64,000 bases of DNA. Source: Aliarcobacter sp. (GTDB lineage: Bacteria; Campylobacterota; Campylobacteria; Campylobacterales; Arcobacteraceae). The translations under genes and the position numbers were made by a program. The notes beneath the pieces are model-generated. The model did not search any database. It was not told the origin of the DNA and saw only the letters and a program-made list of their open reading frames with translations. Shown here piece by piece: positions 36,319 to 46,411 of this stretch (the first letter of the stretch is position 1; each line of letters begins with the position of its first letter). The stretch covers positions 124,001 through 188,000 of the forward strand of contig JAQTXA010000002.1 in assembly GCA_028689025.1 (NCBI GenBank). The letters run 5' to 3'.

Positions 36319-37872
36319 ATGTCATTATTCACATTTTTAAAAACAAAAGAAGAAAAAGCTCAGTTAAATGCAATTAATAATTATTATGGGGTTATTTCAT
36401 TTAAAGCAGATGGAACAATTCTTGATGCAAACCAAAACTTTTTAGACACGCTAGGATATGAGAAAGCTAGTGAAATTATTGGAAAACATCATAAAATATT
36501 TTGTGATACAGCCTTAACAAATAGCAAAGAATATACAGATTTTTGGAATAATTTAAACAAAGGAATTGTTCAAACTTCAGAGTTTAGAAGAATCAAAAAA
36601 AATGGTCAATCTATTTTTATCCAAGCCTCTTACACACCAATAAAAGACAATAATGGAAAAGTCTATAAAGTTATTAAGTTTGCACAAGATATTACTGAGA
36701 AAAAATTAGAGAATTTATATTTTAGTGAACAAATTAAAGCCATAGGAAAATCTCAAGCTGTTATAGAATTTGATATGGAAGGGAAAATATTAAATGCAAA
36801 TGATAATTTTCTAAATCTTCTTGGCTACAAATTAGACGAAGTAATAGGGAAACATCACAGCATATTTTGTGAAGAAACTTTAAAACATTCAAATGAATAT
36901 AAACAATTTTGGGAAAAGTTAAATGAAGGAAATTTTGATTCAGGTCAATATCTAAGAATTGGCAAAAATAAAAAAGAAGTTTGGATACAAGCTACATACA
37001 ATCCAATTATGGGATTAGATAACAAACCTATCAAAGTTGTAAAATATGCAACAGATATTACTGAGCGTAAAAAGATGATTTTTGATATTGAAAGAAATGT
37101 TCAAAAATTAACTAACTCTTTAGATAAGTTATTAAATGCTTCTGAATCAATGTCTCAAAGTGCTGAAAATACAATGAATGGTTCAAAAGAAGTTTCAATT
37201 TCTACTATGCAAATAAACCAAGCTGTTTCCGATGTTTCTGAAAAAATTGAGAATATGCTTTCATCAATTACAACTATTGCTGATTCATCAGAAAAAGGTG
37301 AAAAAATTGCATCTGAAGCTCAAAGTCAATCAAAAAGTACTACAACTTCAATGATGAGACTTAGTGAAGAATCTACAAAAATTGGAGAAACGGTTAATAT
37401 AATTACTCAAATAGCATTTCAAACAAATATTTTATCTTTAAATGCAGCCGTTGAAGCAGCAACTGCTGGAGAAGCAGGGAAAGGTTTTGCAGTTGTTGCA
37501 GCAGAAGTGCGAAACTTAGCAAATAGATCAAATGACGCAGCAAAAGCAATAACAGATGCTATTACACTTATTCAATCTCTTGTAAAAAGTTCTCTTACAT
37601 CAATAAATAGCATTGATAAAACTATAGAAGAGATTGCAAGTATGTCAGGAAGTATTTCAAACTCTATTCAAAAACAACAAATAACATCAAATGAACTTGC
37701 AAGTACAACACTTGAAGTGAGTCAAGCAGTAAATGAGATAACAAGAACAATGTCAGGAGTTTCGGATAGTGCACAAACAAGTGGGGAAGAATCAAAAGAG
37801 ACTCTAATTGCAACAAAAGAGCTAATCAAAGTTTCATCTGAATTAATAAATACATTAAAAGCACTCAATTAA
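36319..37872 (+). CDS. Soluble methyl-accepting chemotaxis protein with two PAS domains
   Basis: 517 residues, no membrane span. Two similar PAS domains (about 20-130 and 145-255), each with an IGKHHxIFC-like segment, are followed by a coiled-coil signalling domain with the conserved hairpin tip [20 protein letters not shown] and [15 protein letters not shown]. The PAS pair resembles Aer-type or heme/flavin-binding sensors, so a redox or oxygen signal is plausible. Single-gene unit; its stop codon lies in the terminator loop. Confidence 0.92.
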   Translation: MSLFTFLKTKEEKAQLNAINNYYGVISFKADGTILDANQNFLDTLGYEKASEIIGKHHKIFCDTALTNSKEYTDFWNNLNKGIVQTSEFRRIKKNGQSIFIQASYTPIKDNNGKVYKVIKFAQDITEKKLENLYFSEQIKAIGKSQAVIEFDMEGKILNANDNFLNLLGYKLDEVIGKHHSIFCEETLKHSNEYKQFWEKLNEGNFDSGQYLRIGKNKKEVWIQATYNPIMGLDNKPIKVVKYATDITERKKMIFDIERNVQKLTNSLDKLLNASESMSQSAENTMNGSKEVSISTMQINQAVSDVSEKIENMLSSITTIADSSEKGEKIASEAQSQSKSTTTSMMRLSEESTKIGETVNIITQIAFQTNILSLNAAVEAATAGEAGKGFAVVAAEVRNLANRSNDAAKAITDAITLIQSLVKSSLTSINSIDKTIEEIASMSGSISNSIQKQQITSNELASTTLEVSQAVNEITRTMSGVSDSAQTSGEESKETLIATKELIKVSSELINTLKALN

Positions 37873-37887
37873 ATTGAGTGCTTTTTT
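37857..37887 (+). terminator. Chemoreceptor gene terminator
   Basis: AAAAGCACTCAATT with its complement AATTGAGTGCTTTT, then a T7 run. The TAA stop of the gene lies in the centre. Confidence 0.85.
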
Positions 37888-37889
37888 TC

Positions 37890-38324
37890 TTAAGACTCTT
37901 TAGGTCTTACATCTTTCATAACTTCAAACCAATTTCTATTAAAATTCTTCTTAATATATTTAGTCCTATGGGGCACGATACAGCTTGAACAATTTTGGTG
38001 AATATAATCTTCACCAATATATTGACTTCCATCACGTGATTTGATATTACAAACAGAAAAAAGAGTTTTTCCATCAGGTGTTTTTTCAAATCCTTCCATT
38101 TTAAATCTGAAATTTGGACAAGCACATAAATAACAATTCAAATCTTCCATATCATGGCATTTTTTATTGTCTTTATATAATGGACAAAAATCTGGCTCAT
38201 TTTTTACCATATTCTCAAATTTAAAATATTCTATTACCTCATCAACTGATTTGTCAGTCAATTTTTTCATTACATTTGCATGAAGATTACCCTGTTGGAT
38301 AAACCACTCTTCATAAGTCATCAT
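37890..38324 (-). CDS. Cysteine-rich small domain protein (PF04071-like)
   Basis: 144 residues. Cysteines at 47, 56, 64, 67, 69, 92, 112 and 115 with His57 and His119 appear in the order C-P-L-Y, C-H, N-C-Y-L-C-A-C-P, C, C-x-x-C-x-x-x-H. This is the pattern of the cysteine-rich small domain, thought to bind metal. It overlaps cbiB by four bases. The domain tends to sit near cobalamin genes, so a role in corrinoid or cobalt handling is inferred. Confidence 0.75.
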   Translation of the reverse strand: MMTYEEWFIQQGNLHANVMKKLTDKSVDEVIEYFKFENMVKNEPDFCPLYKDNKKCHDMEDLNCYLCACPNFRFKMEGFEKTPDGKTLFSVCNIKSRDGSQYIGEDYIHQNCSSCIVPHRTKYIKKNFNRNWFEVMKDVRPKES

Positions 38325-39208
38325 AAAACTCCTAAAATTAATACAATTATTATAAAAATATCTAATCTGTATTTAAAACTTACAGCTTTTAAAACATCAC
38401 TATTTTCGATATTTTCTTTTCCATCTCCAAAAAAAGGTTTATTTTTTATTTTTCCAAAATATGAAGTAGGACCGCCAAGTTTAACATTTAAAGCCAATGC
38501 AAAAGCTGATATTGGAAGTCCTGCATTAAAACTTTCATGTTTTTTTCCATATTTATAAAACTCTAAAAATGCTTTTTTACTAAAAAACAGAAGTGCAATT
38601 ATTAAAGCTGTAATTCGAGATGGAATATAATTAACCACATCATCAAGTCTTGCACTAAACTTTCCAAATTTTTCATACTTATCATTTCTATATCCAACCA
38701 TAGAATCAAGAGTGTTTATAGCTTTATACAAATAAGCTCCAACAAGGCCAAAACATAAAAGATAAAATAGTGGAGCAATAACTCCATCACTTAAGTTCTC
38801 AGCATAGGTTTCAATTGCTGCTTTGTTTACATCACTATTTGAAAGCGTTGTTGTATCACGGCTAACTAACATAGAGATTTTATATCTTTTATCTTCGATG
38901 TTATCATTTGCAATTACATCTTTTACAGCATCATAAAGCATTTTTGAAGACAGAGTAAATGAAGCCAATAATCCTTGAATAAAAATATTATCAATCAAGG
39001 CAAAAATAGAGACAATAATATAAACCACAAAAAGCAAAGAAAGAGTTAAAAGAAAACCTCTAAAAATAGAATCCTTATAAAACCTCTTTTCAAACCAAGA
39101 GATATAATCTCCCATAAAAATTATTGGATGTTTAAAATATTTGAACTTTTGAAATTCAGAAAAAATCATATCTACAATATATGCTATCAAAGCTACTTCA
39201 AAAAACAT
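38321..39208 (-). CDS. cbiB: Adenosylcobinamide-phosphate synthase
   Basis: A 295-residue CbiB/CobD membrane protein that attaches aminopropanol phosphate (or its kin) to adenosylcobyric acid. Visible: HPIIFMGDYISWFEKRFY near the start, the central SRDTTTLSNSDVNKAAIETYAENLSDGVIAPLFY motif area, and NAGLPISAFALALNVKLGGPTSYFGKIKNKP near the end. About four or five spans. First gene of a two-gene unit; the remaining B12 genes lie across one plus-strand gene to the right. Confidence 0.94.
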   Translation of the reverse strand: MFFEVALIAYIVDMIFSEFQKFKYFKHPIIFMGDYISWFEKRFYKDSIFRGFLLTLSLLFVVYIIVSIFALIDNIFIQGLLASFTLSSKMLYDAVKDVIANDNIEDKRYKISMLVSRDTTTLSNSDVNKAAIETYAENLSDGVIAPLFYLLCFGLVGAYLYKAINTLDSMVGYRNDKYEKFGKFSARLDDVVNYIPSRITALIIALLFFSKKAFLEFYKYGKKHESFNAGLPISAFALALNVKLGGPTSYFGKIKNKPFFGDGKENIENSDVLKAVSFKYRLDIFIIIVLILGVL

Positions 39209-39245
39209 GAACTGACAATTTCCCTATTTTTAAATTTTTAATTAG

Positions 39246-39254
39246 TGATATAAT
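39246..39254 (+). promoter_or_regulatory. Candidate extended -10 promoter
   Basis: TGATATAAT (TGnTATAAT) 45 bases before the start of the SDR/DUF2867 gene. Confidence 0.5.
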
Positions 39255-39298
39255 TAATTTAACGCAATAGTAACATTAGTTTATTAAAAGGAGTCAAA

Positions 39299-40720
39299 AT
39301 GAAAGTTCTACTTACAGGTTCTACTGGATATATTGGGAGAAGACTGAAAAAAAGATTACTAGAAGATAAAAATATAGATTTAAGACTCTTAGTTAGAAAT
39401 AAAAGCAGTTTATCAAATGAAGTAAAAGACAATTTTGAGATAGTTCAAGGTGACACTTTTGATTTAGAGTCGTTAAAAATTGCCCTAAAAGATGTGGATG
39501 TAGCCTATTATTTAATTCACTCTTTAAACAAAGATAATTACAGAGATTTAGATAAATTATCTGCTCAAAACTTTTTAGAGGCCGCTGCTTTTTGCAAGGT
39601 AAAAAGAGTTATATATCTGGGTGGTTTGGGTGTTAAAAATAGTGATACAAGTGAACATCTTTTAAGTCGTATAGAAACCGGAGAAATTTTAAGTTCAAAT
39701 AAAAATGTTCAAACTATTTGGGTTCGAGCAGGAGTTATAATTGGTTCAGGAAGTTCAAGTTTTGAGATTATTAGAAATATAACAGAAAAACTTCCAATAA
39801 TGACAACTCCAAAATGGGTGACTACAAAAGCTCAACCAATTGCCGTTGAAGATGTTTTATCATATCTGCATAACTCAATATATTTAAAAGAAGAAGAAAA
39901 TTTAATAGTAGATATTGGAAGTGAACAATTAAGTTATAAAAGCATGATGTTAAAAACTGCAAAAGTTTTAGGATTAAAAAGAATTATTATTCCTCTTCCT
40001 TTTATGTCAATAAATATCTCATCATATTGGTTAAATCTTTTTACTCCTGTTCCTTTTAGTGTGGCAAAAGCTTTGATTGAGGGACTAAAATCAGAAGTTG
40101 TAATTCAAAATGACAATGCAAAAAAATATTTCCCTGAGATTACTCCAATTTCCTATGAAGATGCAGTATCAAATGCAATAAAAGAGATAGAAAACGACCA
40201 AGTAATAAGTAGATGGAATGACAATTCAAATAATATTTGGGAAAAAGATGCACAAAATGAAATCTCAAAAGCTGTTTTTATAGATAGAAAAGAGATAGAT
40301 ATTTCAAATCTCGATGCTTCAAAAGTTTATCAATCATTTATAAGTATTGGTGGAACAAATGGCTGGTTTGATTTTGATTTCTTATGGGAAATAAGAGGAA
40401 TAATTGACAAAATGATTGGTGGAGTTGGACTAAAACGAGGAAGAAGAAGCCAATGTGATTTAAGAATTAGTGATTGTTTAGATTTTTGGAAAGTTGTAGA
40501 TTTAAAAGAGAATGAAAGACTTTTATTATTTGCCCAAATGAAACTGCCAGGAATGGCTTGGCTTGAGTTCAAAATCAAAGATAATAAACTAATTCAATCA
40601 GCATACTTCTATCCAAAAGGTCTATTGGGAAGATTGTATTGGTATCTTTTAGTTCCCCTGCACTATTTTGTATTTAATAACATGATAAAAAGTATAATCA
40701 AAAAGGCTAAAAGCCTTTAA
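39299..40720 (+). CDS. NAD(P)-binding SDR with C-terminal DUF2867
   Basis: 473 residues. Extended SDR domain (about 1-300) with TGSTGYIGRRL (6-16) and the atypical YLIHSL/YLGGLG core of YbjT-type proteins, then a DUF2867 domain (about 325-470; DASKVYQSFISIGGTNGW, RGRRSQCDLRISDCLDFW). The substrate is not known; quinone, lipid or hydroxyl-group chemistry has been suggested for relatives. It is the only plus-strand gene among the B12 genes, with a 4-base stop overlap with cobQ. Confidence 0.85.
   Translation: MKVLLTGSTGYIGRRLKKRLLEDKNIDLRLLVRNKSSLSNEVKDNFEIVQGDTFDLESLKIALKDVDVAYYLIHSLNKDNYRDLDKLSAQNFLEAAAFCKVKRVIYLGGLGVKNSDTSEHLLSRIETGEILSSNKNVQTIWVRAGVIIGSGSSSFEIIRNITEKLPIMTTPKWVTTKAQPIAVEDVLSYLHNSIYLKEEENLIVDIGSEQLSYKSMMLKTAKVLGLKRIIIPLPFMSINISSYWLNLFTPVPFSVAKALIEGLKSEVVIQNDNAKKYFPEITPISYEDAVSNAIKEIENDQVISRWNDNSNNIWEKDAQNEISKAVFIDRKEIDISNLDASKVYQSFISIGGTNGWFDFDFLWEIRGIIDKMIGGVGLKRGRRSQCDLRISDCLDFWKVVDLKENERLLLFAQMKLPGMAWLEFKIKDNKLIQSAYFYPKGLLGRLYWYLLVPLHYFVFNNMIKSIIKKAKSL
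40702..40718. terminator. Compact hairpin at the cobQ/SDR convergence
   Basis: AAAGGCT-AAA-AGCCTTT lies within the last codons of the SDR gene. On the minus strand a TTGATTATACTTTTT stretch follows it, so it could end the long B12 operon. Confidence 0.5.
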
Positions 40721-42108
40721 TTTATACTTTTTAGAATATATTCCACATCTAGTTTTTCTTTTAGTGTTCCTATAAAATCATCAAGAGTTTGTTTTTTGTA
40801 CTCTTGAAAATCAAAACCTATATAATCACTTTTAATTGATTTAAAATATTTTGTTCTAAACTCATTGTTATCAAAAATTTGATGTACAAAAGTTCCTTTA
40901 AAATTTTGTTTTTCAAAAGAGAGAGGATAATTTTTGCACATTCCATGATGTATTTCAAATCCCTCTATTTTTTCACCAAATAAATCATAAGTTTTTTTCT
41001 CTAAGATTTTTTCTTTTTCAAAAGTTATCACATCAGGTATAAAAGCAAAACCCTCTTCTTTTAAAGGCTCTTCATTTTCTAGGGCATAAATATCTTCAAG
41101 TGATTTAAACATCATTTCATAACCACCACAAATGGCACAAATATCTTTTTTATAGTTTTGTATTTGAGAAAAAAGTCCTGTTTGCTTTAACCATTTTAAG
41201 TCTTTGATTACAAGCTTGCTTCCTGGAAGTATCACTAAATCAAACTTTTCTAAAGAAATATTAGAACTCACAAACTCCACAAAAACCTCATCATCTGCAA
41301 TCAATGGTTCAAAATCATTGTAATTACTCATATATGGATATGCAATTACTGCAATATCTAGTTTTTTATTTCGTGGTTGTTGAACAAAGTTTGTCAAAGA
41401 TGCACTATCTTCAAATCCAAGGTTAAAAGGCAAATATGGCAACACTCCTAAAACTGGAATTTTGAAATCCTCTTCTATGATTCTAATTCCCTCATCAAAA
41501 AGTGTTAAATCACCTCTAAATTTATTTACGATTACACCTATTACATTTTTTCGTAACTTTTCAGGTAGTAGATTATAAACTCCCCAAATAGAAGCAAAAA
41601 CTCCACCTTTTTCTATGTCTGCCACTAAAATGATTTTTGTGTTGTATTCTGTAGCCATAAAAATATTTGATAAATCCTTATCCATTAGATTTAACTCAAC
41701 GGGACTACCAGCACCTTCACAAACAACACAATCATACTTTGCATCCAAATAATCAAAACATCTCTTTACAGCAGGTTTGAGTAGGTCTAAATCCCTATAA
41801 TATTCCCTAACATCTTTATTTGTAACAACTTTTCCCTCAACAATAAGCGAAGCCGAACTTCCACGACCAGATTTTAATAAAACTGGATTTAGATGATAAG
41901 AAGTTTCCACACCCAAAACCTCAGCTTGAAAATACTGAGCAATAGCAATCTCACTTCCATCATCACAAACATGAGAGTTATTTGATACATTTTGAGCTTT
42001 AAAAGGAGCAACGCTATATCCCAAATCTTGAAGTATTTTTGCAATTACAAAAGTGATTGTGGATTTTCCAGCGTCACTTGAAGTTCCGAAGATGGAGATG
42101 TTATTCAT
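40717..42108 (-). CDS. cobQ: Cobyric acid synthase
   Basis: CobQ amidates four side chains of adenosylcobyrinic a,c-diamide. 463 residues: N-terminal ATP-binding domain with GTSSDAGKST (8-17) and the ligand loop KAQNVSNNSHVC, C-terminal triad-type glutamine amidotransferase with Cys327 (ICGGYEMM) and a His in FEIHHGMC. Last gene of the operon. Its ATG overlaps the KAP NTPase gene by 8 bases, with AGGA ten bases upstream. Confidence 0.95.
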   Translation of the reverse strand: MNNISIFGTSSDAGKSTITFVIAKILQDLGYSVAPFKAQNVSNNSHVCDDGSEIAIAQYFQAEVLGVETSYHLNPVLLKSGRGSSASLIVEGKVVTNKDVREYYRDLDLLKPAVKRCFDYLDAKYDCVVCEGAGSPVELNLMDKDLSNIFMATEYNTKIILVADIEKGGVFASIWGVYNLLPEKLRKNVIGVIVNKFRGDLTLFDEGIRIIEEDFKIPVLGVLPYLPFNLGFEDSASLTNFVQQPRNKKLDIAVIAYPYMSNYNDFEPLIADDEVFVEFVSSNISLEKFDLVILPGSKLVIKDLKWLKQTGLFSQIQNYKKDICAICGGYEMMFKSLEDIYALENEEPLKEEGFAFIPDVITFEKEKILEKKTYDLFGEKIEGFEIHHGMCKNYPLSFEKQNFKGTFVHQIFDNNEFRTKYFKSIKSDYIGFDFQEYKKQTLDDFIGTLKEKLDVEYILKSIN

Positions 42109-43363
42109 TTATTAGGATTCCTGTCTCTATGAAATTGTTGATTTTTCTCAATATATTCTCGTCATTTACATTACGATGACTTTCCAGTTTTATAATATAT
42201 CTCCAATAATTCCATAACAAATTTGAATACTTTTTAGCATCATTATGTAAATCTTCTTCTTTATCCAAATATGAATATATATGATTTAAAAATTCTGATT
42301 TTATATGAAGTTCATCTTTATTAGTATTTTTTGTAGGATATAGCCCTCGAATTAGTTTTGCAGATATGTCCTCTGTTCTAAAAAAAATAGATGGCAATTC
42401 TTCATTCTTTCTCTCCTCATAAAAATCATCATATCTAAAGACTATATGATTTAATATGAAATTAATATTCACCAAAATCAAACATCTTAAAACATCATCA
42501 CTTTTATCTTGAATTTTAATCCACTCAACTAAATTATCTAAAACTTGGATATAAATTCTTGCATTTAACTCTTCTGTTTCTTTAATAGTTTTTAAAATAA
42601 TTTGTTTATATTTTCTTAATTCTAAATATTTAAACTTCTTTTTATTATCTTCTTTTCTTCCATAAAATATTAAATTAAACAAATCTTTAATACTTGGCTC
42701 ATATTTCAAAAATTTAGATACAGATTTCTCTTTTACATTTGAAAAAATCTTTTTTTCTTCACCTTCAAAAACATCATCATTTAAAATAATTACAACTTTA
42801 GAATCAAAATTTAGAGTTAATTGAGTGATAAATCCAAATAAATCATTTAAGTCTATATCTTTTGATTTTCTTTCAAAATCATCAAAACAAATAATTGCAC
42901 TTTTATTTAAATATTCAACTGTTTTTTTTATTTTTTTATTTTTTAGGAATTTTTCCAACTGCCTAAAAGAATTATCAGAAACAGTTGATAAATCTATTTT
43001 AACACCATCAATATCAATACTTTTAATAAATGACACAATTAAATCAATTGTATTTTTGGCAAGTTTTGTTCCTTTTTCTTCCAATTTAGAAGAATCTACA
43101 CTTTCAAATATTTTTAAAAACACTTCATTTCTAATCTCTTCAATAGAAGTTTTTCCATAAAGACTTATATAATGATTTGGTATTTTTTTATCTTTATCAT
43201 TATCATTTAAAACTGTTTGAATTTTATTTTTCCAAAAATGAGTTTTACCACTTCCCCATTTTCCTGAAAGCATAATAACTTTACCATTTGAAATATCACT
43301 TTTTAAGTAACCATTGATTCCAACTAAATACTCTTCCAATCTTTGTTGATTTGATTTTTCCAT
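42101..43363 (-). CDS. KAP-family P-loop NTPase
   Basis: 420 residues. Walker A GKWGSGKTH (34-42) close to the N-terminus, Walker B IICFDDFE (157-164) and a sensor-like VVIILNDD. This is the plan of KAP NTPases, many of which occur in phage-defence and plasmid loci. Unlike classic KAP proteins no transmembrane insertion is evident. It sits nine bases after an SDR gene and overlaps cobQ by eight, so it is translated as part of the B12 operon. It is the least expected gene there. Confidence 0.75.
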   Translation of the reverse strand: MEKSNQQRLEEYLVGINGYLKSDISNGKVIMLSGKWGSGKTHFWKNKIQTVLNDNDKDKKIPNHYISLYGKTSIEEIRNEVFLKIFESVDSSKLEEKGTKLAKNTIDLIVSFIKSIDIDGVKIDLSTVSDNSFRQLEKFLKNKKIKKTVEYLNKSAIICFDDFERKSKDIDLNDLFGFITQLTLNFDSKVVIILNDDVFEGEEKKIFSNVKEKSVSKFLKYEPSIKDLFNLIFYGRKEDNKKKFKYLELRKYKQIILKTIKETEELNARIYIQVLDNLVEWIKIQDKSDDVLRCLILVNINFILNHIVFRYDDFYEERKNEELPSIFFRTEDISAKLIRGLYPTKNTNKDELHIKSEFLNHIYSYLDKEEDLHNDAKKYSNLLWNYWRYIIKLESHRNVNDENILRKINNFIETGILINE

Positions 43364-43372
43364 TATAAATTC

Positions 43373-44059
43373 CTAAACATAAATCATCTTCTTTGTCATT
43401 CCACCATCTATTACAAAATCACTTCCAGTTATAAAACCTCTATTTTTTAGTAAAAATTTAACAACATCTACCACATCATCAGGAACTCCAACTCTTCCGC
43501 TTGGATGTTGGAAATTATCATTTTTTGTAGGAAGATAGTTTTCATCTGTGTTTATCCAACCAGGAGTTATTGAATTTACTTTTACTTCTGGACTTAGTGA
43601 CATTGATAAGGCGTGAGTTAAAGATGAGATTCCACCTTTTGAAGCACTATAAGCTTCAGTTCCTACTTCACTCATTAAAGCTCTTGTTGAAGAGATATTT
43701 ATGATGTGTCCTTGGGATTCTTTTAAGAAACTTGCGAACTCTTTTGAGAGAATATATGGAGCTGTAAGATTTACACTTAAAATATTTTCCCACTCTTCAA
43801 AGGTCTGTTTTTCTAGGATTTTATGTGAAAAAATCGCAGCATTATTTACAAGTGCATAAAGTGAATCTATATTTGATTTGATTTTATTAATAGTTTTTAA
43901 AAGTTGCCCTTTATCAGATATATCACATTTATGAAAATCAACTCCATCCATTTTATTTTCAACTATATCTATATTTATAATATGATATTTTTTTCTTAAA
44001 CTCTTAGCTATAACTCTACCTATTCCTTTTGAGGCACCTGTTATTATTATGTTTTTCAT
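43373..44059 (-). CDS. Short-chain dehydrogenase/reductase
   Basis: 228 residues, classical SDR: TGASKGIG (7-14), NNAA (72-75), catalytic Ser123/124, Tyr137 and Lys141 (YSASK). Cofactor preference cannot be fixed, though the Asp31 after the second strand (NIDIV) suggests NAD. The substrate is unknown. It overlaps the transglutaminase-like gene by four bases inside the B12 operon. Confidence 0.88.
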   Translation of the reverse strand: MKNIIITGASKGIGRVIAKSLRKKYHIINIDIVENKMDGVDFHKCDISDKGQLLKTINKIKSNIDSLYALVNNAAIFSHKILEKQTFEEWENILSVNLTAPYILSKEFASFLKESQGHIINISSTRALMSEVGTEAYSASKGGISSLTHALSMSLSPEVKVNSITPGWINTDENYLPTKNDNFQHPSGRVGVPDDVVDVVKFLLKNRGFITGSDFVIDGGMTKKMIYV

Positions 44060-44661
44060 CTATACTCCAATTTGTTTATTACTAATCTTTTATTATTAAA
44101 GGGGTCAACTATTGCTTCTATTTCATTAAAATTATATTTCAAAGGAAAAGCTATTTTTGAGCCAGTTGCTGTGCTTTCTAAAATATAAAACTCTTTATCA
44201 TTTATATATAATGCTTTTGAGTTTTGTAGTTTTTGCTCCATATTTACAATCACAAAAATATGTTTTGGCACTAAAACAAAATAGGCTTCATAACCTTTGA
44301 CTTTTAACATTGAAATCAAAAGATTTGATTTATCATCACAATCTCCAAAGTTTTGTGTAACTACTTGTTTTGCATTTCTGGCAATACTTTCATTTATTTT
44401 ATAGGGAATTGCTGTTACAAAATCAAGCATTGATTGAACTTCACAAACTTTGTTTGAAGCACAATCTTTTGTTAGATAAGTTGCTAGTTTTATGGTGTAA
44501 TCATCAGTTCGTACTTGATTTACATAGGTTGCATCACCAATATCTATGAACTGATTTTTTACTATAAAAAAAGAGGAGATAATTAGATAAATCACATAAG
44601 ATACAAATATTGCTGAGATTAAAAAAGAGAGATATTTTAAAAATCTATTTTCTATTAACAT
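44056..44661 (-). CDS. Membrane-anchored transglutaminase-like protein
   Basis: 201 residues: one N-terminal span (about 10-34), then an outer domain with a papain/transglutaminase-type core: FGDCDDKSNLL (Cys108) and PKHIFVIV (His134). Such proteins can be cysteine peptidases or bacterial envelope enzymes. The operon position overlaps cobD by 7 bases; no obvious B12 step needs it, so cotranscription may be incidental. Confidence 0.7.
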   Translation of the reverse strand: MLIENRFLKYLSFLISAIFVSYVIYLIISSFFIVKNQFIDIGDATYVNQVRTDDYTIKLATYLTKDCASNKVCEVQSMLDFVTAIPYKINESIARNAKQVVTQNFGDCDDKSNLLISMLKVKGYEAYFVLVPKHIFVIVNMEQKLQNSKALYINDKEFYILESTATGSKIAFPLKYNFNEIEAIVDPFNNKRLVINKLEYR

Positions 44662-45668
44662 ATCTCTTTTAAAGCCCTTTGTAAAATCTCATTTGCACTT
44701 GAACTCTTAACTGCAATTCGCACAAATCTTTCATCTAAATAGTCAAAATTTGAACAGTCTCTAACCATTATTTTATGTGGTTTTAATTTTTCTTGAAACT
44801 CTTTTGCATTTAGGTTTGAGAGTTTAACAAGTAAATAATTTGCACTACTTTCAAAAATCTCTTCGATTAAATCTGACTCTTTTAAGATATTTTCTAACTC
44901 AATTTTATTTTTTATATTTATTGCTTTTGAGATATTTTTGAAAAGCTTGTCATCTAAAGCACTTTGTAAATAGTTTGAGTCAAATTGTGATAATTTCCAC
45001 ATTGGCTCAAATCTTTTTAGTTTTTCAATATTTTGCTTTGTTGAAACTATTGTTCCAACTCGTATTCCTGCACTTGAATAAAACTTTGTCATTGATTTTA
45101 AAATATATAATTTATCGTAAGTTTCTAGGTATTTTATAGCTGAGGGTTTATCGCAAAAATCTAAAAAACTCTCATCAATTAAAATCGTGCAAGAGTTTTC
45201 AATCCAAGTTTGCATCAATTCTTCTAAGTCATAATATTTTCCATCAGGAGTTGAGGGATTTACAAATATTACTAAAGAGTTCTCTTTTACCTTTTCATTT
45301 ATATCTTCAAATCTATTTATTGTATTTAGTTCATAGCCAAAATTTAAAGAGGCTTTTTTATACTCTAAATATGCAGGTGAATAAATGGTGCAAGAGTTTA
45401 AATTTAGATGTTTAAATAGAGTAAAAATTGCACTACTTCCACCATTAAAAAGCTCGATTTGTGAGCTTTTAACTCCATAATTTGAAGATATTTTTTCATA
45501 TAACTTATCATAAGTTGGATACGATGAAATATCTAAAGTGTTAAAATCAATATTTATTTGGGGTTTTACAAAGTTTATATTTGATGATAAATCAATTATC
45601 TCATTTACACTACAGCCTAAATCAAAGGCAAATTTTTCTATTTGTCCACCGTGTTCAAATGTTTTCAT
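44655..45668 (-). CDS. cobD: Threonine-phosphate decarboxylase
   Basis: A 337-residue fold-type I PLP enzyme that makes aminopropanol phosphate for the CbiB step. Markers are FNGGSSAIFTLF (74-85), Asp165 (IDESF) and the PLP lysine Lys195 in SMTKFYSSAGIRVG. It resembles histidinol-phosphate aminotransferase, but the setting between cobS and other B12 genes decides the name. Overlaps of 4 and 7 bases with neighbours. Confidence 0.92.
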   Translation of the reverse strand: MKTFEHGGQIEKFAFDLGCSVNEIIDLSSNINFVKPQINIDFNTLDISSYPTYDKLYEKISSNYGVKSSQIELFNGGSSAIFTLFKHLNLNSCTIYSPAYLEYKKASLNFGYELNTINRFEDINEKVKENSLVIFVNPSTPDGKYYDLEELMQTWIENSCTILIDESFLDFCDKPSAIKYLETYDKLYILKSMTKFYSSAGIRVGTIVSTKQNIEKLKRFEPMWKLSQFDSNYLQSALDDKLFKNISKAINIKNKIELENILKESDLIEEIFESSANYLLVKLSNLNAKEFQEKLKPHKIMVRDCSNFDYLDERFVRIAVKSSSANEILQRALKEIC

Positions 45669-46411
45669 AATATTATCGCTAGTCCTATATTTAAAAGTAT
45701 TAATTCTGTGTGTTCAAGGGTAAAACCTAAACAATCTCCATTTACGAAGCCAAATTTGTTGTTTAAAATTTTCAAAATAAAATAAAAACTCAAAAGTGAA
45801 ATTGCAAATAAAACTAAAACATTTGAGCCAATTATAAATGCAACTATCACATAAAGTAAAGCAAAGATTTTTAACTGAAATATTCCAGAGTTTGCAAAAG
45901 CTAAAGATAAAAAACTATCTTTGCTAAATTTAAAATATCCAAGAAGATAAATCAAGTTAAGTCTTGAAAAAACGCAAACAATCAAAAAAAGCAAATACTG
46001 TTTTTCATACAAAACATAAGTTAAGATTCCCACTTTTAATAAAATAAAAGCAACACCATACAAAGCACCAATTGCTCCAATAGTCGATTCTTTCATAATT
46101 TTATAGGCATCTTTTCCACTATATGAGGCAAACCAAGCATCAACCACATCAATGATTGCTTCTGTGTGGATAAATCCATATAAAGCTAGATAAACTACCG
46201 CTGATACAAAAGAGGCGTATAAAGGATTAAAGAACTCATTTAAACCAAGATTAAGGGCTATAACTAAAGAAGCTAAAATCGCGCCAACAAGTGGTAATAA
46301 GGCTAAAGTATATTTATAAGTTTCGTTGTTTATTTCCATATTTTTCACAAATACGGGAATTATAGAGAAGTATGAAAGAGCGAATAAAAAGGCATTTAAT
46401 ATCTGTTTCAT
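45665..46411 (-). CDS. cobS: Adenosylcobinamide-GDP ribazoletransferase (cobalamin synthase)
   Basis: A 248-residue polytopic membrane protein. PLVGAILASLV and the Asp-rich GFIHTEAIIDVVDAWFASYSGKD (the usual GGLHLDGLADTADG region in altered form), with MKESTIGAIGALYGVAFILLKVG, are the family motifs. It joins the nucleotide loop to adenosylcobinamide-GDP. Four-base overlaps on both sides with cobD and cobU. Confidence 0.9.
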   Translation of the reverse strand: MKQILNAFLFALSYFSIIPVFVKNMEINNETYKYTLALLPLVGAILASLVIALNLGLNEFFNPLYASFVSAVVYLALYGFIHTEAIIDVVDAWFASYSGKDAYKIMKESTIGAIGALYGVAFILLKVGILTYVLYEKQYLLFLIVCVFSRLNLIYLLGYFKFSKDSFLSLAFANSGIFQLKIFALLYVIVAFIIGSNVLVLFAISLLSFYFILKILNNKFGFVNGDCLGFTLEHTELILLNIGLAIIL

